64,000 nucleotides of DNA from the NCBI RefSeq assembly GCF_030052995.1, contig NZ_JASJPW010000009.1:5962-69961 (forward strand). Reading direction: 5' to 3'. Of this stretch, positions 1 to 9,279 are shown one piece after another. Both the position numbers and the translations under genes were made by a program. Within the stretch, counting starts at the first letter, position 1. Each line of letters starts with the position of its first letter. The notes below the pieces were generated by a model. The model was not told the DNA's origin. It ran no database searches and saw only the letters and a list, made by a program, of their open reading frames with translations. The DNA comes from Gemmobacter sp. 24YEA27. Lineage in GTDB: Bacteria > Pseudomonadota > Alphaproteobacteria > Rhodobacterales > Rhodobacteraceae.

Positions 1-90
1 CTGGTTGAGGGCAGCCCGGCAGCGGTGCGTGCCGACCCCGAAGTGCAGCGCGCCTATCTGGGCAATATGATCACCGGAGATATCGCATGA
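1..90 (+). CDS. ABC transporter ATP-binding protein, C-terminal tail (LivG-like, partial)
   Basis: This is the last 29 codons of a gene that begins before the window. The tail reads through VRADPEVQRAYLG, the usual ending of LivG-type ATPases of branched-chain amino acid/amide ABC importers. Its stop overlaps the start of the next ATPase gene in an ATGA arrangement, the normal LivG-LivF coupling. The family call rests on this short tail plus the neighbour, so the exact substrate cannot be judged. Confidence 0.8.
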   Translation: MVEGSPAAVRADPEVQRAYLGNMITGDIA

Positions 91-791
91 GCGTGCTTCT
101 CGAGGTGGAGAACCTCCACGCGTATTACGGCAAAAGCCATATCCTCCAGGGCGTGTCACTTTCGGTGAATGAGGGCGAGGTGGTGACGCTGCTGGGTCGC
201 AATGGCGCGGGCAAATCGACCACGCTGAAAAGCATCGCCGGTGCAGTGACTCCAGCGAAGGGGCGCGTAAGCCTTGGCGGGCGCGATATTGCGGGCCAGC
301 CCGCTTATCGCATTGCGCAGGCCGGTGTCTGTCTGGTTCCGGAAAACCGGGGGATTTTCTCGCTGCTGACGGTCGAGGAAAATCTTAAGATCGCCTGCCG
401 CAAGGGCGCAGCCTGGTCGATTGCAGATATCTACACGTTCTTTCCGCGCCTTGAGGAACGCAAGCGCAACGGGGGCGGCCAGCTCTCGGGCGGCGAGCAG
501 CAGATGCTGTCGATTGCCCGCGCGCTTTTGACCGGCCCGCGTCTTCTGATGCTGGACGAACCGGTCGAGGGGCTTGCCCCGGTGATCGTCGATGAGATCG
601 TGGCGCAGATCCGCAAGATCGCGGCGGCGGGGGTTTCGATCCTGCTGGTGGAGCAGAACCTTGCCGTCTGCACCGCGCTGGCAAGCCGACATAATATAAT
701 CGAGCTCGGTCGCATCGTCTATCAGGCCTCTGGCCCGGATTTCATCGCCGACAGCGATGCGCGCGACAGATACCTTGGCGTAAAGGCCTGA
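87..791 (+). CDS. livF: LivF-type ABC transporter ATP-binding protein
   Basis: The 234-residue protein has the usual length of LivF, the second cytoplasmic ATPase of branched-chain amino acid/amide importers. Walker A reads GRNGAGKST near residue 38, the signature is LSGGEQQMLSIARAL, and Walker B is LLMLDEPVEGLAP. The start overlaps the previous ATPase stop by 4 bases, so the two are translationally coupled. The next gene is an N-carbamoyl-amino-acid-type amidohydrolase and the one after an MlrC protein. That context suggests the importer brings in a ureido or amide compound rather than leucine itself; this is inference from neighbours. Confidence 0.92.
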   Translation: MSVLLEVENLHAYYGKSHILQGVSLSVNEGEVVTLLGRNGAGKSTTLKSIAGAVTPAKGRVSLGGRDIAGQPAYRIAQAGVCLVPENRGIFSLLTVEENLKIACRKGAAWSIADIYTFFPRLEERKRNGGGQLSGGEQQMLSIARALLTGPRLLMLDEPVEGLAPVIVDEIVAQIRKIAAAGVSILLVEQNLAVCTALASRHNIIELGRIVYQASGPDFIADSDARDRYLGVKA

Positions 792-797
792 CAATAA

Positions 798-2051
798 ATG
801 AGTAACCTGAATATCAACGGCGAACGCCTCTGGCAGAGCCTGATGGAAACGGCACAGATCGGCGGCAGGACGGATGGCGGCATCGCGCGGCTGACGCTGA
901 GTGCGGATGATGCAAAGATCCGGCAATGGCTGGCTGATCAGACCGCCGCGCTTGGGATGGAACTGGTGGTCGATGAGGTCGGGAATATGTTCGCGACCCT
1001 GCCCGGGCGGAGCCCTGATCTGGCCCCGATTGCGATGGGCAGCCACCTGGATACGCAGCCAACCGGCGGCAAGTTTGACGGCGTGCTGGGGGTGCTTGGC
1101 GGGCTGGAGGTGTTGCGTACGCTGAAGGACGCGGGCTTCCGGACAGAAGCCCCGCTGATGCTGGTGAACTGGACCAATGAGGAAGGTTCGCGCTTTTCGC
1201 CGGCGATGCTGGGCTCGGGCGTCTGGGCCGGGGTCTATTCCCGTGCGGATGCCGATGCACGTCAGGATGCGAATGGCGAGAGTTTTGGCGCGGCGCTTGA
1301 CCAGATCGGCTGGCGCGGCGAGGCGAAAGCCGGATCGCAGACTTTCGCTGCAATGTTCGAGCTGCATATCGAACAGGGTCCGATCCTTGAGGCCGAGGGC
1401 AAGGAGATCGGTATTGTCACCGGGGTTCAGGGTCTCAGATGGTTCGAGGCGCGGCTGACGGGGCGCGCGGCGCATACCGGATCAACGCCAATGTCGATGC
1501 GCAAAAATGCGCTGCTGGGTGCTGCGCAGGTGACCCTTGCCGTGGATGCCATCGGCCAGGCCCATGCGCCCAACGCGGTGGCAACGGTTGGTTTCCTGGA
1601 GGTTTCGCCCAATTCCAACAACGTCATCCCTGGCGAGGTGAATTTCACCGTCGATCTGCGTCACCCGGATGATACGGTGCTGGAGGCGATGGAGGCCGAG
1701 CTGCGCGCGGCCTTTACCGAGGCCGCAGCTACGATCGGGCTGGTGGCGGATCTGCGCCGCATCTCGAAGGTGGATGCGGTCCGGTTCGATCCCGATTGCA
1801 TTGCATCGGTCAGGACCGGAGTGGAGCGCGCCGGGAATTCCTCACGGGAGATAATCTCGGGCGCCGGCCATGACGCGGTGCATACGGCGGCTGTCGCGCC
1901 AACGGTGATGATCTTCGTGCCGTCGCAAGGGGGCTTGAGCCACAATCCGGCGGAATCCACCTCCCTGGCCGAATGTGCCGCCGGGGTACAGGTGCTGCTT
2001 GAAGCGGTGCTGGCACATGACCGGCTGCTTGCGGATCGCCGCAAGGCCTGA
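798..2051 (+). CDS. M20-family Zn-dependent amidohydrolase (N-carbamoyl-L-amino acid hydrolase/allantoate amidohydrolase type)
   Basis: This 417-residue protein belongs to the HyuC/AmaB/AllC group of M20 metallohydrolases, which cleave N-carbamoyl amino acids, ureidoglycolate or allantoate. Metal-site motifs are visible in order: GSHLDTQPTGGKFDGVLGVL, NEEGSRFSPAMLGSG, ELHIEQGPILE and, near the C-terminus, SGAGHDAVH. The dimerisation-domain segment GRAAHTGSTPM is also present. Length is normal. The gene starts 6 bases after the LivF stop, so it is in one operon with the importer. Which ureido substrate is used cannot be decided from sequence; hydantoin- or purine-derived compounds are candidates. 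Confidence 0.9.
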   Translation: MSNLNINGERLWQSLMETAQIGGRTDGGIARLTLSADDAKIRQWLADQTAALGMELVVDEVGNMFATLPGRSPDLAPIAMGSHLDTQPTGGKFDGVLGVLGGLEVLRTLKDAGFRTEAPLMLVNWTNEEGSRFSPAMLGSGVWAGVYSRADADARQDANGESFGAALDQIGWRGEAKAGSQTFAAMFELHIEQGPILEAEGKEIGIVTGVQGLRWFEARLTGRAAHTGSTPMSMRKNALLGAAQVTLAVDAIGQAHAPNAVATVGFLEVSPNSNNVIPGEVNFTVDLRHPDDTVLEAMEAELRAAFTEAAATIGLVADLRRISKVDAVRFDPDCIASVRTGVERAGNSSREIISGAGHDAVHTAAVAPTVMIFVPSQGGLSHNPAESTSLAECAAGVQVLLEAVLAHDRLLADRRKA

Positions 2052-2109
2052 ATGCTCTGCCCGGGCAGGCATCAGCCCCGCCCGGGATTTTCCCATTGAA
2101 GACAGACCT

Positions 2110-3591
2110 ATGCGTATCGTCATCGCCCGCCAGAACCACGAGACCAATACATTCTCGCCCGTGCCGACCTCGCTTGCGGCCTTTCGCCCGCTTTATGGTG
2201 ATGCCGCTCTGGCCGAAGCGAAGGGGATGAAGACCGCGCTCGGCGCGTTTCACGCCTGGGCGAAAAAACAGCGCGCAGAAATTTCCTGCCCGCTGATCGC
2301 CCATGCCTGGCCAAGCGCGCCGGTTGAGGATGATGCGTTTGAGCATATGGCCGAAGTCATCCTTGCCGATGTCGCGAAGGGCTGTGATGTCATCCTGCTC
2401 GATTTGCACGGCGCGATGGTCACACGTAGCCATGATGACGGCGAAGGCGCGTTACTGTCACAGATCAGGGCGGCCGCGCCCGGCGTTCCGATTGGCGTCG
2501 CGCTAGATCTGCACGGGAACATCACGCAGCAGATGGTGGAAAATTGCGATGTGATCGCGGGGTTCAAGACCTATCCGCATATCGATATGTACGAGACCGG
2601 CGAACTGGTCTGTAAGATGATGGACCAGATGCAGACGGGTCTGCGCCCGGTCATGGCGCGCGTGCAGCCACCGCTTCTGGGTCATACATTGCCGATGAAC
2701 ACGACCGTGCCCGGAGCGATGCTGGATGTGATCAACCTTGCCCGCGCCGCGGAGGCGCGCGAGGGTGTACTCGCTGTGACGGTATTTGGCGGCTTTCCGG
2801 CGGCGGATCTTTACGAGGCAGGGGCGAGTGTGGTCGCGGTGACGACCCCCGATCTTGACCCAAAGGTGGTGGCACATGAGATTGCCCGCGCGATCTGGGA
2901 TCGCCGGGACGAATTTCTGTATGATCAGAAGCCGCTTGAACAGTCGATTGCGGCCGCCAGGGCGGCGGCGCATGGGCCTGGGCAGGGGCCTGTCCTCATG
3001 CTTGACCACGGCGACAACTGTATGTCGGGCGGTACCTGCGAGAATATGGATGTGCTTGAGGCGGCGCTTGCAGCGGGGCTCAGTGGTATTCTGACCGGCC
3101 CGGTGGCCGATCCCGAGGCGGTTGAGGCCGCTTTTGCCGCAGGTGTTGGTACAGAGGTGACGATAGATGTCGGCAATAAGATCCCGGCGGAGGGCTTTGC
3201 CGCGCCGCGCCCGCCCTTGCCGCTGAAGGGCAAGGTGCTGGCGCTTGGTTCGGGAGATTACCGGATCACCGGACCAATCTACACCGGGATGGAGTGCAGC
3301 ATGGGCCGTTCTGCGGTGATTGATACCGGCGCGGCCCAGGTGCTGATTTCGTCGCAGACGCATGAACCCTGGGATGAGGCGGTTTTCACCACACTCGGCC
3401 TTGATCCGCGCCGCGCCCAATATTTGCTCCTCAAGTCGCGAATGTATTGCCGCCCGGTCTTCGAGCCATTAGCGAAAGCGGTGGTGGAATGTGCCGGAGG
3501 CGGGGTGACCGGCTCCGATTACAGCCTTTTCCCATACAGCAAACTACGGCGTCCGATTTGTCCTTTGGATCCGGGCGTCGAATGGGAGTAG
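2110..3591 (+). CDS. M81 family metallopeptidase (MlrC-like)
   Basis: This 493-residue protein resembles MlrC, named from microcystin degradation but widespread in proteobacteria beside amidohydrolases and ABC importers. The N-terminus MRIVIARQNHETNTFSP, the segment DLHGNITQQM and the C-terminal-half motif MLDHGDNCMSGGTCENMD are typical of the family. The reading frame is open 45 codons further upstream, but the ATG at 2110 gives the family N-terminus, so I chose it. The biochemical role outside microcystin is poorly known. Position after the M20 amidohydrolase and before a GntR regulator suggests a step in the same catabolic pathway. Confidence 0.9.
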   Translation: MRIVIARQNHETNTFSPVPTSLAAFRPLYGDAALAEAKGMKTALGAFHAWAKKQRAEISCPLIAHAWPSAPVEDDAFEHMAEVILADVAKGCDVILLDLHGAMVTRSHDDGEGALLSQIRAAAPGVPIGVALDLHGNITQQMVENCDVIAGFKTYPHIDMYETGELVCKMMDQMQTGLRPVMARVQPPLLGHTLPMNTTVPGAMLDVINLARAAEAREGVLAVTVFGGFPAADLYEAGASVVAVTTPDLDPKVVAHEIARAIWDRRDEFLYDQKPLEQSIAAARAAAHGPGQGPVLMLDHGDNCMSGGTCENMDVLEAALAAGLSGILTGPVADPEAVEAAFAAGVGTEVTIDVGNKIPAEGFAAPRPPLPLKGKVLALGSGDYRITGPIYTGMECSMGRSAVIDTGAAQVLISSQTHEPWDEAVFTTLGLDPRRAQYLLLKSRMYCRPVFEPLAKAVVECAGGGVTGSDYSLFPYSKLRRPICPLDPGVEWE

Positions 3592-3594
3592 CAA

Positions 3595-4398
3595 ATGTCG
3601 TCAGATCAGGGCCCGACGGATCATGAAGCGGGCACGCGCATCGTTCTGCCCCCGGCGCGCCCGATGCGGCGGATCAAGCTCTCGGATCAGGTGGCGGAAG
3701 AGTTGCGCCGCTGGATTGCACGTGAGAACCTTGGCCCCAGGGACCGGCTGCCCCCAGAAAAGGTGCTGATGCAGCATTTCGGCTGCTCCAAGGGCACGAT
3801 CCGCGAGGCGCTGAAAGCCCTGGAGGTTGAGGGCCTTTTGATCATGCAGTCGGGCGCAAATGGTGGGCCGGAAATCCAGGCGACCTCGACGCTGGTCGTG
3901 ATCCAGCAGATGCGGCAGTATTTCCATTTCCAGCATCTCGATTTTAAAGATGTCTACGAGGTGCGCCGCAAGCTGGAAGTGATGCTTGCCGATCACGTCG
4001 TCGGGCGTCTGACCCCGGACCACTTTGCCCGTTTGCAGGAAAATATAGACATCTGTCAGCGGGCGGTGCGCGATGATGACCGCGAATCCGGTCGCGTGGT
4101 CGAGGTGAAATTCCACGATATCCTTGCCGAGGCCTGCGACAATTCAATCCTTGATCTGATGTGCCGTTTTCTCAATGTGATGGTGCGCGATCTGGTGCTG
4201 CGCCGCACCGACAGCCTGCGTGAACACTCGACGTTCGGGCAGCAGAATATTGATGCACATATCGAGCTGCTGGCAGCCTTCCGCCGCGAAGATCGCGCTG
4301 CGGTGCGGGAAATCATGGAGCGCCACATGCATTGCGCCGAATGCTCGATGCAGGATCTGGACGCAACCTTCCACCTGGATCTCCTGAGCCGTCAGTAG
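3595..4398 (+). CDS. GntR-family transcriptional regulator (FadR subclass, FCD domain)
   Basis: The 267-residue protein has an N-terminal winged helix (about residues 22-95; the segment CSKGTIREALKALEVEGLL is the recognition region) and a C-terminal all-helical FCD ligand domain. Possible metal or ligand histidines occur in VKFHDILAEACDNS, DAHIELLAAF and MERHMHCAE. The start is 3 bases after the MlrC stop, so it is probably the last gene of the Liv/amidohydrolase operon and its local regulator, responding to a carboxylate intermediate. The ligand is not predictable from sequence. Confidence 0.9.
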   Translation: MSSDQGPTDHEAGTRIVLPPARPMRRIKLSDQVAEELRRWIARENLGPRDRLPPEKVLMQHFGCSKGTIREALKALEVEGLLIMQSGANGGPEIQATSTLVVIQQMRQYFHFQHLDFKDVYEVRRKLEVMLADHVVGRLTPDHFARLQENIDICQRAVRDDDRESGRVVEVKFHDILAEACDNSILDLMCRFLNVMVRDLVLRRTDSLREHSTFGQQNIDAHIELLAAFRREDRAAVREIMERHMHCAECSMQDLDATFHLDLLSRQ

Positions 4399-5107
4399 GA
4401 CTGACCGCCCCTGCCAGATCCAGACACTCCGGCGCGAGCTCAGGTTGCGACGATGATCCTTTCTCCCGCGGGCCACCTCACTCCGGGCTCAAAGTTGCTT
4501 CGCCACATAGGAGCAGACACGATAAGAATAAGCGGCTTTAACGATCGCATATCGTAGGAATGATCCGGGAGCAGGAAGAAAGTATTGGCCGGCCGTTTCG
4601 TCCCTCATAGCGGCGATCATGGCCGAGACTTTTCTGCGGCACCATTCGAACGTCAGCATTCAAGAATGCCGCCACGCAGCATTGGCCGGGGCGGACCGTC
4701 GGCAAAGGGCCGCCTATTCCTGATCTATCGTCGCCATGTCTCCTCAAAATCCCCTTCGTGAACTTCCCCTGGTTCCCAAATCTCCCCTGTTAAACCTCTC
4801 CTGAATTATCCGGAATCTCCCCTCCCTTCACATCGTGATCATCAAGTTCCCCAATCCGATATTTCCATCCTGATATATCTCCCCGCCCATTGGTGGTATT
4901 TCCCAGATCAATCTCGAATTCATGTTGTTAACCCTGGGGAGCGGCGGCCCGGTATGATCCGTTCGGCAACCGCCAGCTGCAGGGCAATGGGCGGATGTTC
5001 TGCAACGATGTGCTCACACTCCACGACACGCTGACGATCCGTTTCGACCCAGCGATCAAATGGGCTTCCGGGCCGCGGGGGCATGCGTCGCGGATGACCG
5101 CTCCGGC
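4399..5107. other. Gene-poor stretch with a decayed-looking minus-strand frame
   Basis: No gene is supported here. GC content drops clearly below the neighbours around 4740-4940. On the minus strand one frame stays open from about 4936 to 4538 except for a single TAA at 4790-4792, and it translates into protein-like sequence such as DLGNTTNGRGDISGWKYRIG. I do not recognise the family. It may be a fossil of a foreign gene or chance. The stretch separates the chromosomal-style operon on the left from the plasmid-type block on the right. Confidence 0.35.
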
Positions 5108-7378
5108 TCAGTCGGATCCGGTGTCGTGTGAGGGGCGCCCGACGTCTGCAGAACCGGCTCCAGCGCTTTGCACGACCCTCAGCACCTCACCGAAACAGAT
5201 CTGATCGAGCCAGTGTCGCAGCGCAGCACCGTTCAGCTCGCGCGCCTCCTGCAGGGCGCGGGCCATTTGCGCCAGGAGCTCGCGGTGGGCGGTGAGAATC
5301 TGCAGGGCGCGGCCCTGGCCCTCGGCCAGCCGCTGTGCCACCCGGGCGCGGCGCAGTGGGTCGGCCAGCAAAATGTGATCCGGGGCATCTGTCCAGACCG
5401 CACCCTCCCCTCCCAGACCGAAACGGGTGTCGATCATCAGCGCAATCCGGGTCGCGATTGCGAGATCGGAGGCCGGATCCCCTCCGGCACCGACTGAGAT
5501 CGTGCCGATCAGCAGATGCTCGGCCGCGCGCCCGGCCATGGAGCAGGCGATCTCATCGAGCAGATCACAGAGCAGGTGATTTGTCTTAGCCGACAGCCGA
5601 TGCGTCTCGCCGCCATCCGCCAGGATCACCAGTCGTTGCGGCACGCCGCGCAGCAAGGCGGCCGCGACAATGGCATGGCCGCATTCGTGGACGGCGGTGC
5701 GGGCATCACTGGCGGCCTGTGCCGGGTCAGCGGGCGCGATCCCGAGATGGCCGAGGATTTGCCCGGCATCGAGGCTTTGGCCCGCCGCCCGGGCGTCCGA
5801 CCTTGCGGCGCGGATAGCAGCATCGATGGCGGCGGCACTGGTGCCCACGATCCGACGGGCCAGGGCCGCAATGTCGATCCGCCCCGCATCGCTGGCCAGA
5901 TGTTGGCGCAACATGCCGGTGATTGCGGCCATATCGGGCAGGGGCATAGAGATCTTGAGGTCGAAGCGCCCAGGCCTCAGCACCGCCTGGTCAATGCGGC
6001 CAGGATCATTGCAGGTGCCGATCACGATCACCCCGGGGTTCCGTGACAGCCCGTCGAGCTCGGACAGGAAGGCGTTAATCACCTGCGTGCGGTAACTGAT
6101 CCCATGCAGATCGCCATTGTTGCGCGAGCCGACCGCGTCAATCTCGTCGATCAAAAGCAGGCACGGCGCCGCCCGCCGCGCCCTGGAAAAGGCCTGGCGC
6201 ATCTCGCGCAACATGTCGCCGAGATGCCCCGCTGACTGCCATTGCGCAAAATTTGCCTCGATTATCCGGACCCCGGCCGTGTTGCCCATGGCCCTTGCAA
6301 GCCAGCTCTTGCCGGTGCCCGGTGGACCGTAGAGCAGCAATGAATGCGAGAGCTCGCCCCAGTCGATCTCTCCGGCCTGCCAGAGGTTTATATCTGACGC
6401 CAGACGCTGAGCGGCGCGCAGGGCCGGGCTATCGCCGGTCATCGCATCGAGGTCCGGGGCGGCCGGCTCGCGCTGTGGCGCATTCGGCCGCAGAGCGGCA
6501 GTGCGCTCGGCCAGCCGCCGCGCGACCGCATACGCATCTGGTTCGCGCAGGGCAAGGCGCAGCGTGGTCCAGCTCAACCTTGCGAGATCGTGGCTTTCCG
6601 GCAGCAGGCCAGGTAGCGTCGCAGGCGAAAATCTCTGCTGCGCCCCATGGCTATGGTGCAAACCGGCAATCAGGATCTCTCGACTGATCGGGGCGAGGGG
6701 GCGGTCGCATTCGATCTCTGCAGTGAGTGTCGGCGGCAGATGGATCCCGTCAATCAGCAGGATCAGGATCGGCAGCCCGGCATCGATCGCCTCGTCGATA
6801 TACTGCATCTGGCGGCGACGCACCTGGGGCTGGTCGCCCGAAATCTCCGAGGTCCTGGCGGCGACGGTGGCCAGCACATTCGTTACGGGGGGAAGGGACA
6901 GCATATCCTCCTCCAGGCGCCAGCCAGGAGGCAAGAGGCCGGCGGGCAGCACCCGCAGCAAAACATCGATCTCCGCCGGGGCAAGCCCGTGCAATACAGT
7001 GAGGCTGCCAGGGGCGAGCATGGCATCGAAGGCCTCCTGCGTGCCAAATGTCGCGGCCAGGCGCAGGGTGCAGAACAGATCACGCATCGGGATCGGGGGC
7101 AGGATCGGGGAGACGTCTTGCAGGGCTTTGGCCTGCCTGGGGGCCGCCCGTGCCTTTGCGCCCTTGCCCGTTGCAAGGGAGCTGTGGCCCTGCCGGTCGC
7201 TTTGCGCCTGCGTCTGTGTCACCCGTTGTGCAGGCAATCGCGTGTTGCTTCGTTGCGGGGCAGAACTCTCGGCTTGCCCGCGGGTATCATCGGCGATGGA
7301 AACGCCAGTCCTGAGCCGGGTCAGGAAGCTCTCGGCCAGGGGCAACCAGATTGGATCGGGTGGATTTGTCGCGGGCAT
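5108..7378 (-). CDS. Soluble AAA+ ATPase fused to FtsH-type M41 peptidase domain
   Basis: The 756-residue protein has a poorly conserved N-terminal third, then an AAA+ module with Walker A GPPGTGKSWLARAMG near residue 347, Walker B LLLIDEIDAVGSR near 409, and the arginine-finger-type segment LRPGRFD. A peptidase domain follows with the zinc motif HECGH near residue 563 and the downstream GAGGDPASDLAIAT segment that supplies the third ligand in FtsH. Unlike FtsH there are no membrane helices, so it should act in the cytoplasm. It is the last gene of a minus-strand run with a GIY-YIG protein and an unknown gene, next to mobilisation genes. The substrate is unknown; plasmid maintenance or defence are possibilities. 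Confidence 0.88.
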   Translation of the reverse strand: MPATNPPDPIWLPLAESFLTRLRTGVSIADDTRGQAESSAPQRSNTRLPAQRVTQTQAQSDRQGHSSLATGKGAKARAAPRQAKALQDVSPILPPIPMRDLFCTLRLAATFGTQEAFDAMLAPGSLTVLHGLAPAEIDVLLRVLPAGLLPPGWRLEEDMLSLPPVTNVLATVAARTSEISGDQPQVRRRQMQYIDEAIDAGLPILILLIDGIHLPPTLTAEIECDRPLAPISREILIAGLHHSHGAQQRFSPATLPGLLPESHDLARLSWTTLRLALREPDAYAVARRLAERTAALRPNAPQREPAAPDLDAMTGDSPALRAAQRLASDINLWQAGEIDWGELSHSLLLYGPPGTGKSWLARAMGNTAGVRIIEANFAQWQSAGHLGDMLREMRQAFSRARRAAPCLLLIDEIDAVGSRNNGDLHGISYRTQVINAFLSELDGLSRNPGVIVIGTCNDPGRIDQAVLRPGRFDLKISMPLPDMAAITGMLRQHLASDAGRIDIAALARRIVGTSAAAIDAAIRAARSDARAAGQSLDAGQILGHLGIAPADPAQAASDARTAVHECGHAIVAAALLRGVPQRLVILADGGETHRLSAKTNHLLCDLLDEIACSMAGRAAEHLLIGTISVGAGGDPASDLAIATRIALMIDTRFGLGGEGAVWTDAPDHILLADPLRRARVAQRLAEGQGRALQILTAHRELLAQMARALQEARELNGAALRHWLDQICFGEVLRVVQSAGAGSADVGRPSHDTGSD

Positions 7379-7505
7379 GGAGCGTTGGTCCTTTGCGAAA
7401 GAGCTGGCGCATCCCGGTGGGATGGCACCGAAACGGGCAGGTCCAGGGCACTGGGGCCAGGGTCATGGAGGGATGGGTGCCGGGGCTTGTGCGGGGCCTG
7501 CCCCC

Positions 7506-8528
7506 TCAGCCGGCTGAACCCTGCCGCCCGACCTCATCGAGCAGGCGCATGATCTCGGGCGTGAGGGAGGCCTCATAAACCTCGGATCGCACCCGGATCT
7601 GCCGCTGGTAATGTGCAGGGTCCACAACATCTGTCGGATGGCGGCGGCGCAGATGCGCATGCAACCGTTTCTCGATCCGCACCGCGACATGACCGCTGGC
7701 AACCGGCAGCCTGCGCAGGATGCTGCAAGGCATGTCGCGATCCTGCTGCAGCTGCCAGTTCAGGCGCGAGTCCGGGTCCCGGGCAAAGCCGAGTTTTACA
7801 ACTTGCCTGCCGCTGGAGAGGGTGAAGGCCATTACATATATCCAGCTGGGGGCCGCCGCCCATCCGGGACCACATTCAGCACAGTCGAAGCGTCCAGTCT
7901 GCATGTTCTGCCGCGTGATGCTTTGGCGCGCGCCACAACAATGGCCATAAAGCCGGTAACCGGCACGTCCCTGCGGATCGGTTCCGATCAGGACCCAGCC
8001 CCGCAGAGCCGCCTTCTCCGCATCGGATTGCGCAAGGCAGATGGTGCAGCGCACCCCTGTTCGCCCCTGCCCGACACGCAGGATCAGTTCATGCTGTCGG
8101 CGCAGCTCATGTCCGCAGGGGGCACGATAGAAGCTGTAATGCGGATTGTCCGGGTCGCCGCGCAGCCAGACCAGACCTGCTTCCAGCGCTTCGGTGACGC
8201 GGCGGTCGGCCATGCAGCCCGGACAGGTCGGCTGTGCTGTGCGCAAGGTGTAAATCTTCGAGACATGGGCCTGTGCGCAGGTTTTGCATCGAAGTTCGAG
8301 GTGAAAGCGGTCCTTGATGCGGGCGGTGATCGAGAACCCTTTCGCCTCGGCCAGCTGATGCCAGTCCTGCGGGATCTCGGTCGGCAAGGCAGACGGGGTG
8401 GCATCAGGCTCGGTGGTAACGACAGCTGCACTTACCCATGAAGCAGACGCCTCTCCGGGGGCAGGGGCATTCAGGGAAGGATCTGGCGGTCTTTTGGGCA
8501 TAGAAAGAACTCTTTCAATTGGGGACAT
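7506..8528 (-). CDS. Zinc-ribbon protein with C-terminal GIY-YIG (T5orf172-like) domain
   Basis: The 340-residue protein carries several CxxC knuckles in its first two thirds: CKTCAQAH, CPGCMADRR, CTICLAQ and CAECGPG, consistent with treble-clef/zinc-ribbon DNA-binding units. The C-terminal third resembles the T5orf172 branch of GIY-YIG nucleases: WIYVMAF, VVKLGFARDPDSRL and EKRLHAHLRRRHP give the tyrosine, arginine and glutamate/histidine positions expected. Start choice is uncertain: ATG at 8528 is used, but another ATG at 8501 has a similar weak ribosome site. It lies between an unknown gene and the AAA+/M41 gene on the same strand. Nuclease activity is inferred from the fold only. Confidence 0.75.
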   Translation of the reverse strand: MSPIERVLSMPKRPPDPSLNAPAPGEASASWVSAAVVTTEPDATPSALPTEIPQDWHQLAEAKGFSITARIKDRFHLELRCKTCAQAHVSKIYTLRTAQPTCPGCMADRRVTEALEAGLVWLRGDPDNPHYSFYRAPCGHELRRQHELILRVGQGRTGVRCTICLAQSDAEKAALRGWVLIGTDPQGRAGYRLYGHCCGARQSITRQNMQTGRFDCAECGPGWAAAPSWIYVMAFTLSSGRQVVKLGFARDPDSRLNWQLQQDRDMPCSILRRLPVASGHVAVRIEKRLHAHLRRRHPTDVVDPAHYQRQIRVRSEVYEASLTPEIMRLLDEVGRQGSAG

Positions 8529-8654
8529 CCATTGCCGATGCTGAAGTGAGTGCCGGTTGTGGCCGATGCCGTGGGCACAGCTGCTCCCCTGCGCGCGCTG
8601 GAACGGGCTGCTTTGGCTGCTGTGCGGATGATGTGGAGAACGGTCCGGACGCGC

Positions 8655-9164
8655 TTAGCCCGAAGGCTCGCCCTGCGCGTCTTCCTCAGGGTCGTTCGCG
8701 CTTCCGTGCAGAGTGGCAAGCGCACGCAGCTGCACGAGGCCCTGCGCCAGCAGACCGTCGATATCGGGATCAGGGGGTAAGGGCATGGCCGCCCCACCGA
8801 TCCCCGGCAGCTCCAGAAGCTCACAGGCCTCACTGAACTCTGCGGCGCTCTCTGCGCCAAGGAGACAATCGGCGAGCAACGTCAGCCGCAGCATGGACTC
8901 ATGAGCGAGGCTCCGCGCCGGGCTGCGACGGATCAGGGTGATCAGATGGGTGACTTCGGTCTGGGCCCGCTCGGCCTCGTCCAGCCTCGGGCGCATGGCG
9001 GAGGCCCAGATACTTTCGCCCCCCTGGAGCGCCTGTTCACTGGCGATGTAATGGGACAGGGCGTCAAGGAACCTCCTGAAGAGGATCGGAATCTGGCCTG
9101 GTGGTCTGCCATCAGGCATTGCTTCAATCGCCGCAAGCGGCGTGATAGAGGTGGCGTCAGCCAT
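8655..9164 (-). CDS. Hypothetical protein
   Basis: The 169-residue product is not recognised. It is predicted mostly helical, rich in alanine, leucine and glutamate, with an acidic C-terminal end (NDPEEDAQGEPSG) and no signal peptide or membrane helix. The frame is open 25 codons further upstream, but the ATG at 9164 has a good ribosome site (GGGAG) and is chosen. It is the first gene of the minus-strand run leading into the GIY-YIG and AAA+/M41 genes, and it diverges from the small ribbon-helix-helix gene. Confidence 0.65.
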   Translation of the reverse strand: MADATSITPLAAIEAMPDGRPPGQIPILFRRFLDALSHYIASEQALQGGESIWASAMRPRLDEAERAQTEVTHLITLIRRSPARSLAHESMLRLTLLADCLLGAESAAEFSEACELLELPGIGGAAMPLPPDPDIDGLLAQGLVQLRALATLHGSANDPEEDAQGEPSG

Positions 9165-9250
9165 CGTCGATCTCCCTTGACGAGATCGGTTGTGGTCAGG
9201 GCATTGGTGAGGGTTGCCGCCCTTGCCAATGCCCGCCATTCATGACATTA

Positions 9251-9266
9251 TGACTCCATAAAGTCA
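9251..9266. promoter_or_regulatory. Candidate operator palindrome before the ribbon-helix-helix gene
   Basis: TGACT and AGTCA form perfect 5-bp arms around a 6-bp spacer. The ATGAC half-motif recurs just before (from 9242) and at 9280, overlapping the gene start. Ribbon-helix-helix proteins bind such short repeated half-sites, so this is a plausible autoregulatory operator that also covers the divergent promoter. Confidence 0.4.
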
Positions 9267-9279
9267 ATCAGGATTTGTC

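Noticed and set aside
156..1475. 439-codon minus-strand frame opposite LivF and the amidohydrolase
   Set aside because: It overlaps two well-supported genes entirely and shows no family motif.
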